The translations under genes and the position numbers were made by a program. A stretch of DNA of 36,742 nucleotides from CAYRKT01 sp964425005 (GTDB lineage: Bacteria; Synergistota; Synergistia; CAYRKT01), in contig CAYRKT010000010.1 in NCBI GenBank assembly GCA_964425005.1, positions 1 to 36,742 on the forward strand. Direction: 5' to 3'. Every line of letters begins with the position of its first letter. The first letter of the stretch is position 1. Under the pieces are notes generated by a model. That model searched no databases. It was not told where the DNA came from and worked only from the letters and a program-made list of their open reading frames with translations. Positions 23,240-31,595 of this stretch are shown here, one piece after another.

Positions 23240-25360
23240 TCAACCCTCCGAAGCCAGGGCGAGCTCCATGGTCCTGCTCGACTCGTTCACCCTGACCACC
23301 TCTACCCTCACCGGATCTCCCAGCCGCAGGACCCTCCCGCTCCTGCGTCCCACGAAGCGCTGGTTCCTCCTGTCGAAGACGTAGTAGTCGTCCTCCACCG
23401 AGTATATGGGCACGAAGCCCTCCGCGGTGCACTCTAGCTCCACGAAGAGCCCCGAGGGGGTCAAGCCCGATATGACGCCGTCCATCACCTCGCCGATCCT
23501 GCCGCTCATGAACCTCATGAGCTTGCTCTTGATCGCCTCCCGCTCCACCTCGTCCACGAAGGCCTCCCTGGCGGAGATGTGGGCGGATAGCTCCCTGAAG
23601 AGGGCCTTTAGCTCCCTCTTCCTGGACTGGCCCATGCCCCCCTCCAGGTGCTCGGAGAGCACCCGGTGCACCAGCAGGTCAGCGTATCGCCTGATCGGGG
23701 AGGTGAAGTGGCAGTAGAAGTCGAGGGCCAGCCCGAAGTGCCCCAGAGGCTCCACGTCGTAGCGGGCCCGAGGCAGTGTCCTGAGGAGCATCATGGACAG
23801 AAGCCGCTCGTAGGGTTTGCCCCTGGAGAAGTCGAGCAGCTCCGAGAGCTTACCCGGCGTGACCCCGCCCCTCGACAGCCTGTGGGCCAACCTTCGAGGG
23901 ATAGGAAGACCGCCTATCACGTGGGCGAACTCCTCCAGCTTCTCCGGCGAGGGCTCCTCGTGGACCCTGTAAACGAAGGGCAAGTCCCACTTCCACGCGG
24001 CCTCGGCCACCACCCTGTTGGCCAGCACCATGAACTCCTCTATTATCCTGTAGGCGAAGACCCTGGGGGACACGTCCACCTGGACGGGAAAGCCCCTGTC
24101 GTCCAGGACTATCCTGGGCTCGGGGACGTTCAGTTCCAGGGCCCCCGAGCGAAGCCGCATCTCCCTCAGGGAAGAAGCCACCTCGGACATCAGGGAGAGG
24201 GTCTTTACGACCTCCTCCGGCGCCTCCTCAAGCCCATCCAGTATCCTCTGGGCCTGCTCGTAGTAGAGCCTCCTGTCGACCCTCACGATGGACTTGTAGA
24301 GCCTGAAGCTCCTGACCGTCAAGCTGGGCTTAGAAAGCTCCATCTCCGCGGTAAAGGCGAGCCTCGAAACCCCCTCCTTGAGGCTACAGAGGTCCGACGA
24401 GAGCGCGGGGGGCAACATGGGCACGACCTGCCCCGGCAGGTACACCGAGAAGGCCCTGCGCGCTGCCTCCGCGTCCAGGGCACCCCCCTCCTCGACGAAG
24501 TGGCTCACGTCCGCTATGTGGACCCAGACCCTGTAGGCGTCCCCCTCGTCCGCTACGGAGACGGCGTCGTCGAAGTCCTTGGCGTCCCTGGGATCGATGG
24601 TTATGGTGTAGAGGTCCTCCAGGTCCTCTCGCCTGGGCCCGGAGGAGAAGAGCCGATACGCCCTCGAGGCCTCCTCCTCCGCCTCCGCCGGGAAATCGGA
24701 CACCACCCCGAACTCCTCCACCACGGAGGCCACGTCCACGCCGGGATCGTCCGGATATCCCAGGACCTTCACGACCTCGCCCACCGGCGGGTTCTTGCCT
24801 TCCTTGTGCTTGACTATCCTGACCACCACGACCTGGCCGTCCCTGGCGCCTCCCGTCATGCCGGCGGGGACCACGACGTCCGTGTCGTATCGTGGGTCCT
24901 GAGGGCAGACGAGGCCGTCCTCCCCGAGCAGCACCAGCCTGCCCACCATCCTCTCCCTGCCCCGGGACAGCACCTTGACGACAGAGCCCGAGAATCGCCC
25001 ATCGCTCTCCCTGAAGCGCTTCACCAGGACCCTGTCCCCGTCCAGAGCATCCCCCATCTCGGACCGGGGCACGAACAGGTCCGGGTGCTCGGGGTCGTCG
25101 GGCCTGACGAAGCCATAGCCCTGGGGCAACACCTCCAGGACGCCCGCCACCATGCCGGCCTTCTCGCAGAGCACCACCTTGCCCCTGGGGTTGACGTACA
25201 CCACGCCCTTCCTCTCCAGCTCCTCCACCAGATCGCGAAGGGCCCCAAGTTCATCCCCCACCAGCCCCAGGAGGCGACCCAGCCCCTCCACGTCGAGGGG
25301 CCTGTAGGATCTGCTGGCCAGGGCCTTTACGAGCCTGGTCTTGCTGAGCTTGCGCGCCAT
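23240..25360 (-). CDS. rnr: Ribonuclease R
   Basis: A 706-residue 3'-5' exoribonuclease that degrades structured RNA. An N-terminal winged-helix region (residues about 1-65) is followed by cold-shock/OB domains (GYGFVRPDDPEHPDLFVPRSEM), the RNB catalytic domain with ITIDPRDAKDFDDAVSV (about residue 250; the aspartates bind metal) and PIRRYADLLVHRVL, and a C-terminal S1 domain (about 620-700). The ATG start at 25360 follows GGAGG. Next to guaA with a ten-base gap; in the same operon as hflKC. Complete and typical. Confidence 0.96.
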   Translation of the reverse strand: MARKLSKTRLVKALASRSYRPLDVEGLGRLLGLVGDELGALRDLVEELERKGVVYVNPRGKVVLCEKAGMVAGVLEVLPQGYGFVRPDDPEHPDLFVPRSEMGDALDGDRVLVKRFRESDGRFSGSVVKVLSRGRERMVGRLVLLGEDGLVCPQDPRYDTDVVVPAGMTGGARDGQVVVVRIVKHKEGKNPPVGEVVKVLGYPDDPGVDVASVVEEFGVVSDFPAEAEEEASRAYRLFSSGPRREDLEDLYTITIDPRDAKDFDDAVSVADEGDAYRVWVHIADVSHFVEEGGALDAEAARRAFSVYLPGQVVPMLPPALSSDLCSLKEGVSRLAFTAEMELSKPSLTVRSFRLYKSIVRVDRRLYYEQAQRILDGLEEAPEEVVKTLSLMSEVASSLREMRLRSGALELNVPEPRIVLDDRGFPVQVDVSPRVFAYRIIEEFMVLANRVVAEAAWKWDLPFVYRVHEEPSPEKLEEFAHVIGGLPIPRRLAHRLSRGGVTPGKLSELLDFSRGKPYERLLSMMLLRTLPRARYDVEPLGHFGLALDFYCHFTSPIRRYADLLVHRVLSEHLEGGMGQSRKRELKALFRELSAHISAREAFVDEVEREAIKSKLMRFMSGRIGEVMDGVISGLTPSGLFVELECTAEGFVPIYSVEDDYYVFDRRNQRFVGRRSGRVLRLGDPVRVEVVRVNESSRTMELALASEG

Positions 25361-25370
25361 CGGACCTCCT

Positions 25371-26906
25371 CTACTCCCACTCTATGGTGGCCGGTGGCTT
25401 TGAGGTCACGTCGTAGACCACCCGGTTTATCCCCTCCACCTCGTTGCAGATCCTCCTGGCGACCGAGTCGAGCAGCTCGTAGGGCAACCTGGCCCAGTCG
25501 GCGGTCATCCCGTCCTCCGAGCGAACGCACCTTATGGCCAGGACCTCGTGGTAGGTCCTCCTGTCCCCCATGACCCCCACGGACCTGACCGGAAGGAGCA
25601 CGCAGAAGGCCTGCCACAGATCCTCGTAGAGCCCGGCTCGTCTTATCTCCTCCAGGAGGATGGAGTCCGCCCTCCTGAGGACCTCAAGCCTCTCCCTGGT
25701 CACCTCCCCCAGGCATCTGACCGCCAACCCAGGGCCGGGGAAGGGATGTCGGGACAGGACCTCCTCGGGTACGCCCAGGACCCTGCCGACCCTCCTCACC
25801 TCGTCCTTGAAGAGCTCCCTGAAGGGCTCTATCAGCTCGAAGCCAAGTCTCTCCGGCAACCCCCCCACGTTGTGGTGGGTCTTTATGGTGTGGGCCCCCT
25901 TTCCGCCGTGGCCGCTCTCTATCACGTCCGGATATAGCGTCCCCTGAAGCAAGAACTTCGCTCCGCCGATCTCCCTGGCCTTCTCCTCGAAGACCTCGAC
26001 GAAGGTGGCACCTATCGTCCTTCGCTTTCGCTCCGGGTCGGACACGCCCTTGAGCCTCTCCAGGAAGAGGGAGGAGGCGTCCACCATGGTGGCGTTGAGC
26101 CCCAGGCCCTCGAAGGTCCTCATGGCCCACTCGGGCTCACCCTCCCTCAGCAAACCGGTGTCCACGAAGACCCCCACCAGTCCCTCCCCGATGGCCCTGC
26201 TGAGCAACACGGCGGCCACGGTGGAGTCCACCCCACCCGAGAGGGCGCAAAGCACCCGATCTCCCCCCACCTTCTCCCTCAGGGCGGCTATCGTCTCCTC
26301 CACCCAGCCCTCCATGGACCACTCCCGCTCGCAACCGCACAGGTCCAGGAAGGCCGATATGATCTCGAGCCCCCTCTCGCTGTGGTGGACCTCGGGGTGG
26401 AACTGAACCCCGAAGAGCCTCCTAGAGGGATCTCCCATGGCGGCTATGGGGCAGTCCTCCGTCCTGGCGAGCACCGAAAAGCCAGGGGGGAGCTTCACCA
26501 CGGCGTCCCTGTGGCTGGCCCAGACCCAGGACCTGGGGGGCAGAGAACCCAAAAGCCCCCCGCCCTCCAGGACTTCCAGCTCGCTCCTGCCGTACTCGGC
26601 CTTGCCGGACTTCACCACCTCGCCCCCCAGCACGTGGGCCATCATCTGCATGCCGTAGCATATCCCCAGCACCGGCAGACCGCGAAGGAAGAAGCTCGAC
26701 GGAAGGAGAGGGGAGCCCTCCTCGTAGACGCTGGAGGGTCCGCCGGATAGGATCACACCCCTAACCAGAGGGTCGGAGAGGACCTCCTCGTGCCTGTCCC
26801 AGCCCCAGATCTCGCTGTAGACCCCCAGCTCCCTCACCCTCCTGGCTATCAACTGGGTGTACTGGGAGCCGAAGTCCAGCACCACCACTTTGCCCGAGAT
26901 CCTCAA
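25371..26906 (-). CDS. guaA: GMP synthase (glutamine-hydrolysing)
   Basis: GuaA aminates XMP to GMP using glutamine and ATP. The N-terminal glutamine amidotransferase has the nucleophile in LGICYGMQMM (Cys83 from this start) and the His/Glu of QFHPEVHHSE; the ATP-pyrophosphatase domain has SGGVDSTVAA; the C-terminal dimerisation domain ends SKPPATIEWE, as in all GuaA. The start is taken as TTG at 26906, eight bases after GAGGGG; the GTG at 26915 is fused to that Shine-Dalgarno sequence. From the TTG it is 511 residues. It follows the SurA/PpiD-like gene by a few bases. Confidence 0.96.
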   Translation of the reverse strand: MRISGKVVVLDFGSQYTQLIARRVRELGVYSEIWGWDRHEEVLSDPLVRGVILSGGPSSVYEEGSPLLPSSFFLRGLPVLGICYGMQMMAHVLGGEVVKSGKAEYGRSELEVLEGGGLLGSLPPRSWVWASHRDAVVKLPPGFSVLARTEDCPIAAMGDPSRRLFGVQFHPEVHHSERGLEIISAFLDLCGCEREWSMEGWVEETIAALREKVGGDRVLCALSGGVDSTVAAVLLSRAIGEGLVGVFVDTGLLREGEPEWAMRTFEGLGLNATMVDASSLFLERLKGVSDPERKRRTIGATFVEVFEEKAREIGGAKFLLQGTLYPDVIESGHGGKGAHTIKTHHNVGGLPERLGFELIEPFRELFKDEVRRVGRVLGVPEEVLSRHPFPGPGLAVRCLGEVTRERLEVLRRADSILLEEIRRAGLYEDLWQAFCVLLPVRSVGVMGDRRTYHEVLAIRCVRSEDGMTADWARLPYELLDSVARRICNEVEGINRVVYDVTSKPPATIEWE

Positions 26907-26918
26907 GGCGGTCACCCC

Positions 26919-27980
26919 TCAACGATCGCCGCTTTTAGCCTCGTTCGAGGCCTTGCCTGAGTCGCCCTGGGGAGGGAAGAGGCTCGGGTCGAGTATCTCG
27001 ATGCGGGACCTCTCCTTCAGGGACTTGACGTACTCGGATATCCTCTCGCGCTCCCTCTGCCCCCTCAGGATGGCCTCGACCTGGTCCCTGACCTCGTCCA
27101 GGGAGGCATAGCCCTCCTTCTGGAAGCCCACCTTCCTGAAGACCACGTGGTAGACCTGCTCGTCCACGGACTCCTTGAGCGGACCCACCAGCTCCCCATC
27201 TTTGGCCCTGTCCAGGGCGGTCCTGCTACCCTCGGAGAGGTTGGACAGTGGTAGCTGCGTCGTCTGCCCGGAGGAGCTCTCCACCACGTCGGCGGATAGC
27301 GCCTCCAGCACCTCTTCCCAGCTGGATCCGGACTGGAGCATCTCCTTGGCCCTGGAGGCGCTCTTGTCGTCGCTGAAGGCAGCGTACTCCACCAGGAAGC
27401 CGGCGCTCCTGCGGAAGAAGACGTCCTTCATGCTCTCGTAGAGGGAGGAGACCTCGTCGGGGCTGACCACCACGTCTCCCACCAGGCTCTTCATGAACTT
27501 GTTGAAGGCTATCTGGCGGGATATCTCCTTCTTAAGCTGCTCCATGGAGACGTTCCTGCGCTCCAGGAACTTCATGAAGTCCTCCCTGGTGGGGAAATAG
27601 TTCTCCATCCCCTTCAGCGCCTGCTGTATCTCCTCCTCGGAGACTTCTATCCTGCTGGAGGCAGCCTCGCGCTCGAGGAGGTAGCGCTCGACTATGTTGT
27701 TCATCACCTCGAACCTGGCCCTCTTTAGCTGCTCCTCGTCCACCGACTCGCCAAGCCCAAGGCCAGCCAGGTACTCCCGCGTGGCGGACTCGAGCAGGGA
27801 GAGGGTGAGCACTGCCCCGTCAACCCTCACCACGGGTCTGTCGCCCTCGGAGGCCGGCCTCTCCGGAGCGCCAGACGACCTGCGGGAGTAAACCCCGTAT
27901 CCCCAGTAGACGGAGGCGACGAAAACGAGCGCGATGAAACCCATTATCCACTTGACCCTGGACCTGAGGAAACGCAACAT
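26919..27980 (-). CDS. SurA/PpiD-like periplasmic chaperone or peptidyl-prolyl isomerase
   Basis: A 353-residue protein with one N-terminal membrane helix (about residues 11-30, uncleaved anchor or signal), then a SurA_N-like helical domain (VRVDGAVLTLSLLESATREYL, NNIVERYLLEREA, SEEEIQQAL, REDFMKFLERRNVSMEQLKKEI) and a parvulin-like region (FLVEYAAFSDDKSASRAKEML, GELVGPLKESVDEQVYHVVFRKVG). Such proteins assist folding outside the inner membrane. The parvulin core is degenerate by eye, so chaperone function is safer to claim than isomerase activity. First gene of the operon running to hemW, with a leader of about 58 bases after the -10 element at 28045-28050. Confidence 0.85.
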   Translation of the reverse strand: MLRFLRSRVKWIMGFIALVFVASVYWGYGVYSRRSSGAPERPASEGDRPVVRVDGAVLTLSLLESATREYLAGLGLGESVDEEQLKRARFEVMNNIVERYLLEREAASSRIEVSEEEIQQALKGMENYFPTREDFMKFLERRNVSMEQLKKEISRQIAFNKFMKSLVGDVVVSPDEVSSLYESMKDVFFRRSAGFLVEYAAFSDDKSASRAKEMLQSGSSWEEVLEALSADVVESSSGQTTQLPLSNLSEGSRTALDRAKDGELVGPLKESVDEQVYHVVFRKVGFQKEGYASLDEVRDQVEAILRGQRERERISEYVKSLKERSRIEILDPSLFPPQGDSGKASNEAKSGDR

Positions 27981-28044
27981 CTTCGGACACTACCTCCCCT
28001 GCACAGAAGACCCCTCGAAGCTGGATTTTGGGACGCTAGAGGAT

Positions 28045-28050
28045 ATTATA
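28045..28050 (-). promoter_or_regulatory. -10 element of the SurA/PpiD-guaA-rnr-hflKC-lepA-hemW operon
   Basis: A perfect TATAAT on the minus strand lies in the 108-base gap between this operon and the divergent tlyA gene; no strong -35 is seen at 16-18 bases. On the plus strand the same AT-rich patch offers TATTAT or TATACT as -10 for tlyA, so the two divergent promoters may overlap. Confidence 0.5.
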
Positions 28051-28088
28051 CTAGAAGTCCCAGGTCGCCAGTTGGGAGGAATGGGCTC

Positions 28089-28883
28089 TTGAGCTCCAGG
28101 AGGAGGCTGGACTCTGAGCTGGTGAGAAGAGGCCTGGTGGAGACGAGGCAGAAAGCCCAGGACCTCATAGAGAGGGGTCTGGTGCTGGTGGACGGCAAGG
28201 TGGCCTCGAGGAAGAGCACCCCGGTGGACGAGGGCTCCCGCCTGGAGCTCCTGACCCCGAAGGTCCCGGTCAGCCGAGGCGGCCTCAAGCTCGAGGGGGC
28301 CCTCGAGGCGCTGGGGCTCGACGTCAGGGGCTTAGTGGCGGCAGACCTGGGATCCTCGACCGGTGGCTTCACCGAGTGCCTGATCCGAAGGGGGGCCAGG
28401 AGGGTCTACGCCATCGACGTGGGGGTGGGCCTGCTTCACCCCTCCCTCAGGGCCCTGGAGGAGGTGGTGGTCATGGAGGGGGTGGACTTCAGGGAGGTCG
28501 GACGGCTACCCGAGAGGCTGGACCTGCTGGTCTCCGACCTGACCCTCAGGAGCTCCGCCGAAGTCTTCCCCTTCGCCAGGGAGAACCTCAAGCCCTCCGG
28601 GCTCTGGATAGCCCTGGTGAAGCCCCAGTACGAGCTCGGATACGGCAGGACCAGGGATGGGGTGGTGGTCGACGAGGGCGCGAGGAGGGAGACCCTATCC
28701 CGCTTCGCGCGGGAGGCGGTGCGAAGGGGGTTCACCCTCGTAGCGATACTGGCCTCCCCGGTGAGGGGGAGGGAGGGCAACCTGGAGTTCTTCGTGGCCT
28801 CGAGGCCCTTCAAGGTGGCCCTCGAGGCGAAGGGCGAGGAGGGGAGGGTGGTAGGGCTTTGTCCGCCAGAAGACCTCCTGTGA
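28089..28883 (+). CDS. tlyA: TlyA family rRNA 2'-O-methyltransferase
   Basis: A 264-residue protein with an N-terminal S4 RNA-binding domain (RRLDSELVRRGLVETRQKAQDLI, then GLVLVDGKVASRKST) and a Rossmann methyltransferase domain (VSRGGLKLEGAL, AADLGSSTGGFTECLIRRGA at about 84-103, VYAIDVGVGLLHPSLR, LVKPQYELG). TlyA methylates ribose in 16S and 23S rRNA and can act as haemolysin-like protein by old name. The DxSFISL motif normally after strand four reads SDLTLRSSAEVFP, a departure. The TTG start follows GGGAGG by about ten bases; an ATG at 28081 is closed after three codons. Its stop overlaps the start of the next methyltransferase (GTGA). Confidence 0.9.
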   Translation: MSSRRRLDSELVRRGLVETRQKAQDLIERGLVLVDGKVASRKSTPVDEGSRLELLTPKVPVSRGGLKLEGALEALGLDVRGLVAADLGSSTGGFTECLIRRGARRVYAIDVGVGLLHPSLRALEEVVVMEGVDFREVGRLPERLDLLVSDLTLRSSAEVFPFARENLKPSGLWIALVKPQYELGYGRTRDGVVVDEGARRETLSRFAREAVRRGFTLVAILASPVRGREGNLEFFVASRPFKVALEAKGEEGRVVGLCPPEDLL

Positions 28884-30199
28884 GAGAGGGAGACCTCCTG
28901 GAGCTAAGGGCCGAGAGGCTCAACAGCCTGGGCGACGCCGTGTGCAGGCTGGACGGGTTCGTGGTCTTCGTCCCCCTCCTCCTGCCCGGGGAGAGGGCCA
29001 GGATCAGGATAGGCCAGGTCAAGAGGGATTACGCCTCGGGCAGGGTGGAGGAGCTGCTCGAGGCCTCCCCGTCGAGGACGAGGCCCCCGTGCCCCTTCTT
29101 CGGCAGGTGCGGGGGATGTCAGCTCCAGCACGCCTCCTACGGACACCAGCTCCTGCTGAAGGGGCAGATGCTAAAGGAGGCCTTCTGCCGCATAGGCAAG
29201 CTGGAGCTGGGGGAGGAGGTCGAAGTGGTCCCCTCCGGGCGGGAGCTGGGCTACAGGAACAAGCTCGCCTCCCCGGTGGCCCCACGGGGCAGGCTTGGGC
29301 TCTACGCCAGGAGGTCCCATCGGCTGGTGGAGGTGGACGACTGCCTCATCCAGGAGGGAGCCGTGAGGAGGTGCTTCTCCCTCCTGAGGGGAAAGGCGAG
29401 AGGGAGCGGTATCTACGGCTACGACGAGAGATCCCACGCTGGGGACCTGAGGCACGCGGTGATCGTGGGGAGCGAACGCACCGGACAGAGCATGTTGGTG
29501 CTGGTGACCCTCGAGCTCACGGAGGGGATCAGAGCGCTGATCGAGGAGGTCAAGAGGGAGATATCGCCCACGAGCCTCTGGGTCAACCTGAACCGCCAGA
29601 GGGGCAACGTCATCCTGGGCGACGAGTTCCTGCACGCGTGGGGGGATCGCGAGATCCTGGAGGAGCTCGGGCCCTTCAGGTTCAGGAGGGGACCCGCCAG
29701 CTTCTTCCAGGTGAACGTCCAGGTGGCGGAGGAGCTGTTCTCCTTCGCCGAGCGAAGGGTGGCCGGCAGCAGGAGGGTGCTCGAGCTATACTGCGGCCTC
29801 GGCAGCATGACGGCCTTCCTGGCCAGGTCGTCCGGGTTCGTGGTGGGGGTGGAGGAGGTGGGAGAGGCGGTCGGGCTCGCCCGGGCCAACGCCGCCGACA
29901 ACGGCATCGACAACGTGGATTTCGTCGAGGCCAGGGCGGAGGACGCTTTGGAGCTCTTGGAGAGGGGGTTCGACTCGGTGGTCCTGGACCCGCCCAGGGG
30001 CGGCCCGTCGCCGGAGGTGCTTAAGGCCATAGGCGAATCCTCCGCCTCCAGGGTGGTCTACGTCTCCTGCAACCCCTCGACGCTGGCGAGGGACTCTAGC
30101 AGGCTGATAGAGATGGGCTTCGAGCTGGTGGAGCTCAAGGCCTTCGACATGTTCCCCCAGACCGCCCACGTGGAGGCCGCCGCCCTCTTCGAGCGCTAG
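28880..30199 (+). CDS. rlmD: 23S rRNA (uracil-5-)-methyltransferase, RlmD/RumA family
   Basis: About 439 residues. An N-terminal TRAM domain (GDLLELRAERLNSLGDAVC, VFVPLLLPGERARI) precedes the Fe-S cysteines CPFFGRCGGC (Cys71, Cys77, Cys80) with a fourth in VDDCLIQ (about 155). The SAM-binding domain has VLELYCGLGSMTAFLA, and the catalytic cysteine is in YVSCNPSTLARD (about 396). The enzyme makes 5-methyluridine in 23S rRNA; whether U1939, U747 or both cannot be told. The GTG at 28880 overlaps the tlyA stop; a TTG at 28859 is an alternative start. Ends three bases before the convergent exchanger gene. Confidence 0.92.
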   Translation: MREGDLLELRAERLNSLGDAVCRLDGFVVFVPLLLPGERARIRIGQVKRDYASGRVEELLEASPSRTRPPCPFFGRCGGCQLQHASYGHQLLLKGQMLKEAFCRIGKLELGEEVEVVPSGRELGYRNKLASPVAPRGRLGLYARRSHRLVEVDDCLIQEGAVRRCFSLLRGKARGSGIYGYDERSHAGDLRHAVIVGSERTGQSMLVLVTLELTEGIRALIEEVKREISPTSLWVNLNRQRGNVILGDEFLHAWGDREILEELGPFRFRRGPASFFQVNVQVAEELFSFAERRVAGSRRVLELYCGLGSMTAFLARSSGFVVGVEEVGEAVGLARANAADNGIDNVDFVEARAEDALELLERGFDSVVLDPPRGGPSPEVLKAIGESSASRVVYVSCNPSTLARDSSRLIEMGFELVELKAFDMFPQTAHVEAAALFER

Positions 30200-30202
30200 G
30201 GC

Positions 30203-31282
30203 CTATCGCCTTTCCCTGAGCTCCTTCACCACCAGGATCGAGAGGGTTATCACCGTAAGGGGCAAGATGAAGGAGATCGAGGCTTGCTCCAAAGCTCGCT
30301 CCAGGGACGGAGAGGAGGACCTCGAGTAGAGGTAGGCGAGGTAGAGGCCGTAGTAGCCCAGGAAGAGGAACCCCTCCCAGCGGGATATGGAGAGTCCCGT
30401 GAAGAAGACGGGCATGCAGGAGAAGGCCACGGCGAGCATCACGGGGAAGTCGAACCGGAGCAGGTCGCCCTCCACCACCATAGTCCCCGAGGCCAGGGCC
30501 GAACCGGAAAGCACCACCAGCAGGTTGAAGATGTTGCTCCCCACCACGTTGCCCACCGCTATGTTCCGCTCCCCCTTGAGGCTCGCCAGCACCGAGGTGG
30601 CCACCTCCGGCAGGGAGGTCCCGCAGGCCACCACGGTGAGCCCCACTATCGCCTCGCTCACCCCGAGCCTCCTCGCCAGGCTGGAGGCGCCCTCCACCAG
30701 CCAATCGGATCCCAGGTACAGCAGCCCAAGCCCCGCGAGGACTTTCAGGACGCACCTGATTAGCCTGATGGCGCCCTTTGCGGAGACGCCGAACTCCCTG
30801 TCGTACTCCTCCAGGGGCTCCTCCCTCTTCGACTCCCTGACGGTGAAGAGCAGGTATAGGGCGAAGCAAAGCAGCATAAGGATCCCGTCGAACCTGTTTA
30901 GTCTGCCGTCCAGGGCCAGGATCAGGGAGAGCAGGGAAGTGCCCACCATTATGGGCACGTCCAGCCTGACCAGCTGTTGCTCGACCTTGAGGGGGCTTAT
31001 CAGGGCGCAGACGCCCAGCACGAACAGGACGTTGAAGATGTTGCTCCCCAGGACGTTTCCCAGAGCTATCTCGGGGCTCCCCCTCAAGCCCGCCATCACC
31101 CCCACCGCCAGCTCCGGCGCGCTGGTCCCAAAGGCCACCACCGTGAGACCTATGACGAGGGGGGATATCCCCAAGAGGGAGGACACCTCCACCGCCCCGT
31201 CGACCAGCCACCTGGCCCCCAGGAAGAGGGCGGCAAGCCCCAGGGCCAGAAGGAGGAGCTCCCAAAGCACCTGGGCGTCCAA
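30203..31282 (-). CDS. Sodium/calcium exchanger family protein (YrbG-like)
   Basis: A 359-residue membrane protein with two inverted repeats of about five helices each. The first has VVAFGTSAPELAVGV and ALGNVLGSNIFNVLFVLG, the second VVACGTSLPEVATSV and AVGNVVGSNIFNLLVVLS, the alpha-repeat ion-binding motifs of the CaCA family. Between them lies a charged cytosolic loop (RESKREEPLEEYDREFG). It would exchange Ca2+ or another cation with Na+ or H+ across the inner membrane. The TTG start is weakly supported by a GGGGG-type site. It follows the ThiS-like gene by four bases. Confidence 0.93.
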   Translation of the reverse strand: MDAQVLWELLLLALGLAALFLGARWLVDGAVEVSSLLGISPLVIGLTVVAFGTSAPELAVGVMAGLRGSPEIALGNVLGSNIFNVLFVLGVCALISPLKVEQQLVRLDVPIMVGTSLLSLILALDGRLNRFDGILMLLCFALYLLFTVRESKREEPLEEYDREFGVSAKGAIRLIRCVLKVLAGLGLLYLGSDWLVEGASSLARRLGVSEAIVGLTVVACGTSLPEVATSVLASLKGERNIAVGNVVGSNIFNLLVVLSGSALASGTMVVEGDLLRFDFPVMLAVAFSCMPVFFTGLSISRWEGFLFLGYYGLYLAYLYSRSSSPSLERALEQASISFILPLTVITLSILVVKELRERR

Positions 31283-31286
31283 CGGC

Positions 31287-31508
31287 TCAACCCCCGCCGA
31301 GCTGAGGTATCACCCTGAGGGATCCGAACTCCGGGGCCTCGTCCTCCAGGGAGAGCACCTTGCCCTCCCATATCACCATGCCCACCTCCGCCAAGTCGAC
31401 GGAAGCCCTCCTGAGGACCTCGGCCACGCGCATGCCCCTTTCGATCTCCACCGACTCCTTCCTGGGCTCTCCCAAGTATATGAGGAGCTCGAGGGCCAAC
31501 CGCACCAC
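31287..31508 (-). CDS. ThiS/MoaD-like beta-grasp protein
   Basis: A 73-residue protein with the beta-grasp pattern (LALELLIYLG, VEIERGMRVAEVLRRASVD, VGMVIWEGKVLSLEDEAPEFGSLRVIPQLGGG in parts) and a C-terminal GGG. ThiS and MoaD carry sulfur as a C-terminal thiocarboxylate after activation by a ThiF/MoeB-type enzyme; no such partner is in the window and there is one glycine beyond the usual di-glycine end. The GTG start at 31508 has a poor ribosome site and is preceded by a repeat-rich leader (31529-31588). Could belong to thiamin, molybdopterin or tungsten cofactor synthesis, or to another sulfur-transfer path. Confidence 0.75.
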   Translation of the reverse strand: MVRLALELLIYLGEPRKESVEIERGMRVAEVLRRASVDLAEVGMVIWEGKVLSLEDEAPEFGSLRVIPQLGGG

Positions 31509-31528
31509 CTATCGCTCTAAAAGGCAAG

Positions 31529-31588
31529 GCGTAGGCCAAGGCTTATCGCCTTGACCTACGCATCCCCTTATGGCCTTGACCTATTATA
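31529..31588 (-). repeat. Repeat array and hairpin at the promoter of the ThiS-like gene
   Basis: Two 17-base direct repeats (31567-31583 and 31542-31558; 16 of 17 bases identical, 25 bases apart) share the core TAGGTCAAGGC on the minus strand, and a third, inverted copy of the core lies at 31532-31542. The second and third copies form a 14-base hairpin (31529-31561, one G-U pair, five-base loop) followed by CTTGCCTTTT. A TATAAT (31588-31583) overlaps the first repeat. It could be an operator array, an attenuator or a terminator for the Spy-like gene. Confidence 0.65.
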
Positions 31589-31595
31589 GCACCGC

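Noticed and set aside
21447..23432. A 661-codon open frame overlapping hflK and the AI-2E family permease in another frame of the same strand
   Set aside because: Its Gly/Arg/Pro-rich product looks like a frame shadow, and the overlapped genes have clear families.
23648..25573. A 641-codon open frame antisense to rnr
   Set aside because: It mirrors the rnr reading frame in GC-rich DNA, has a low-complexity Gly/His/Pro-rich translation and no family resemblance, while rnr is clearly real.
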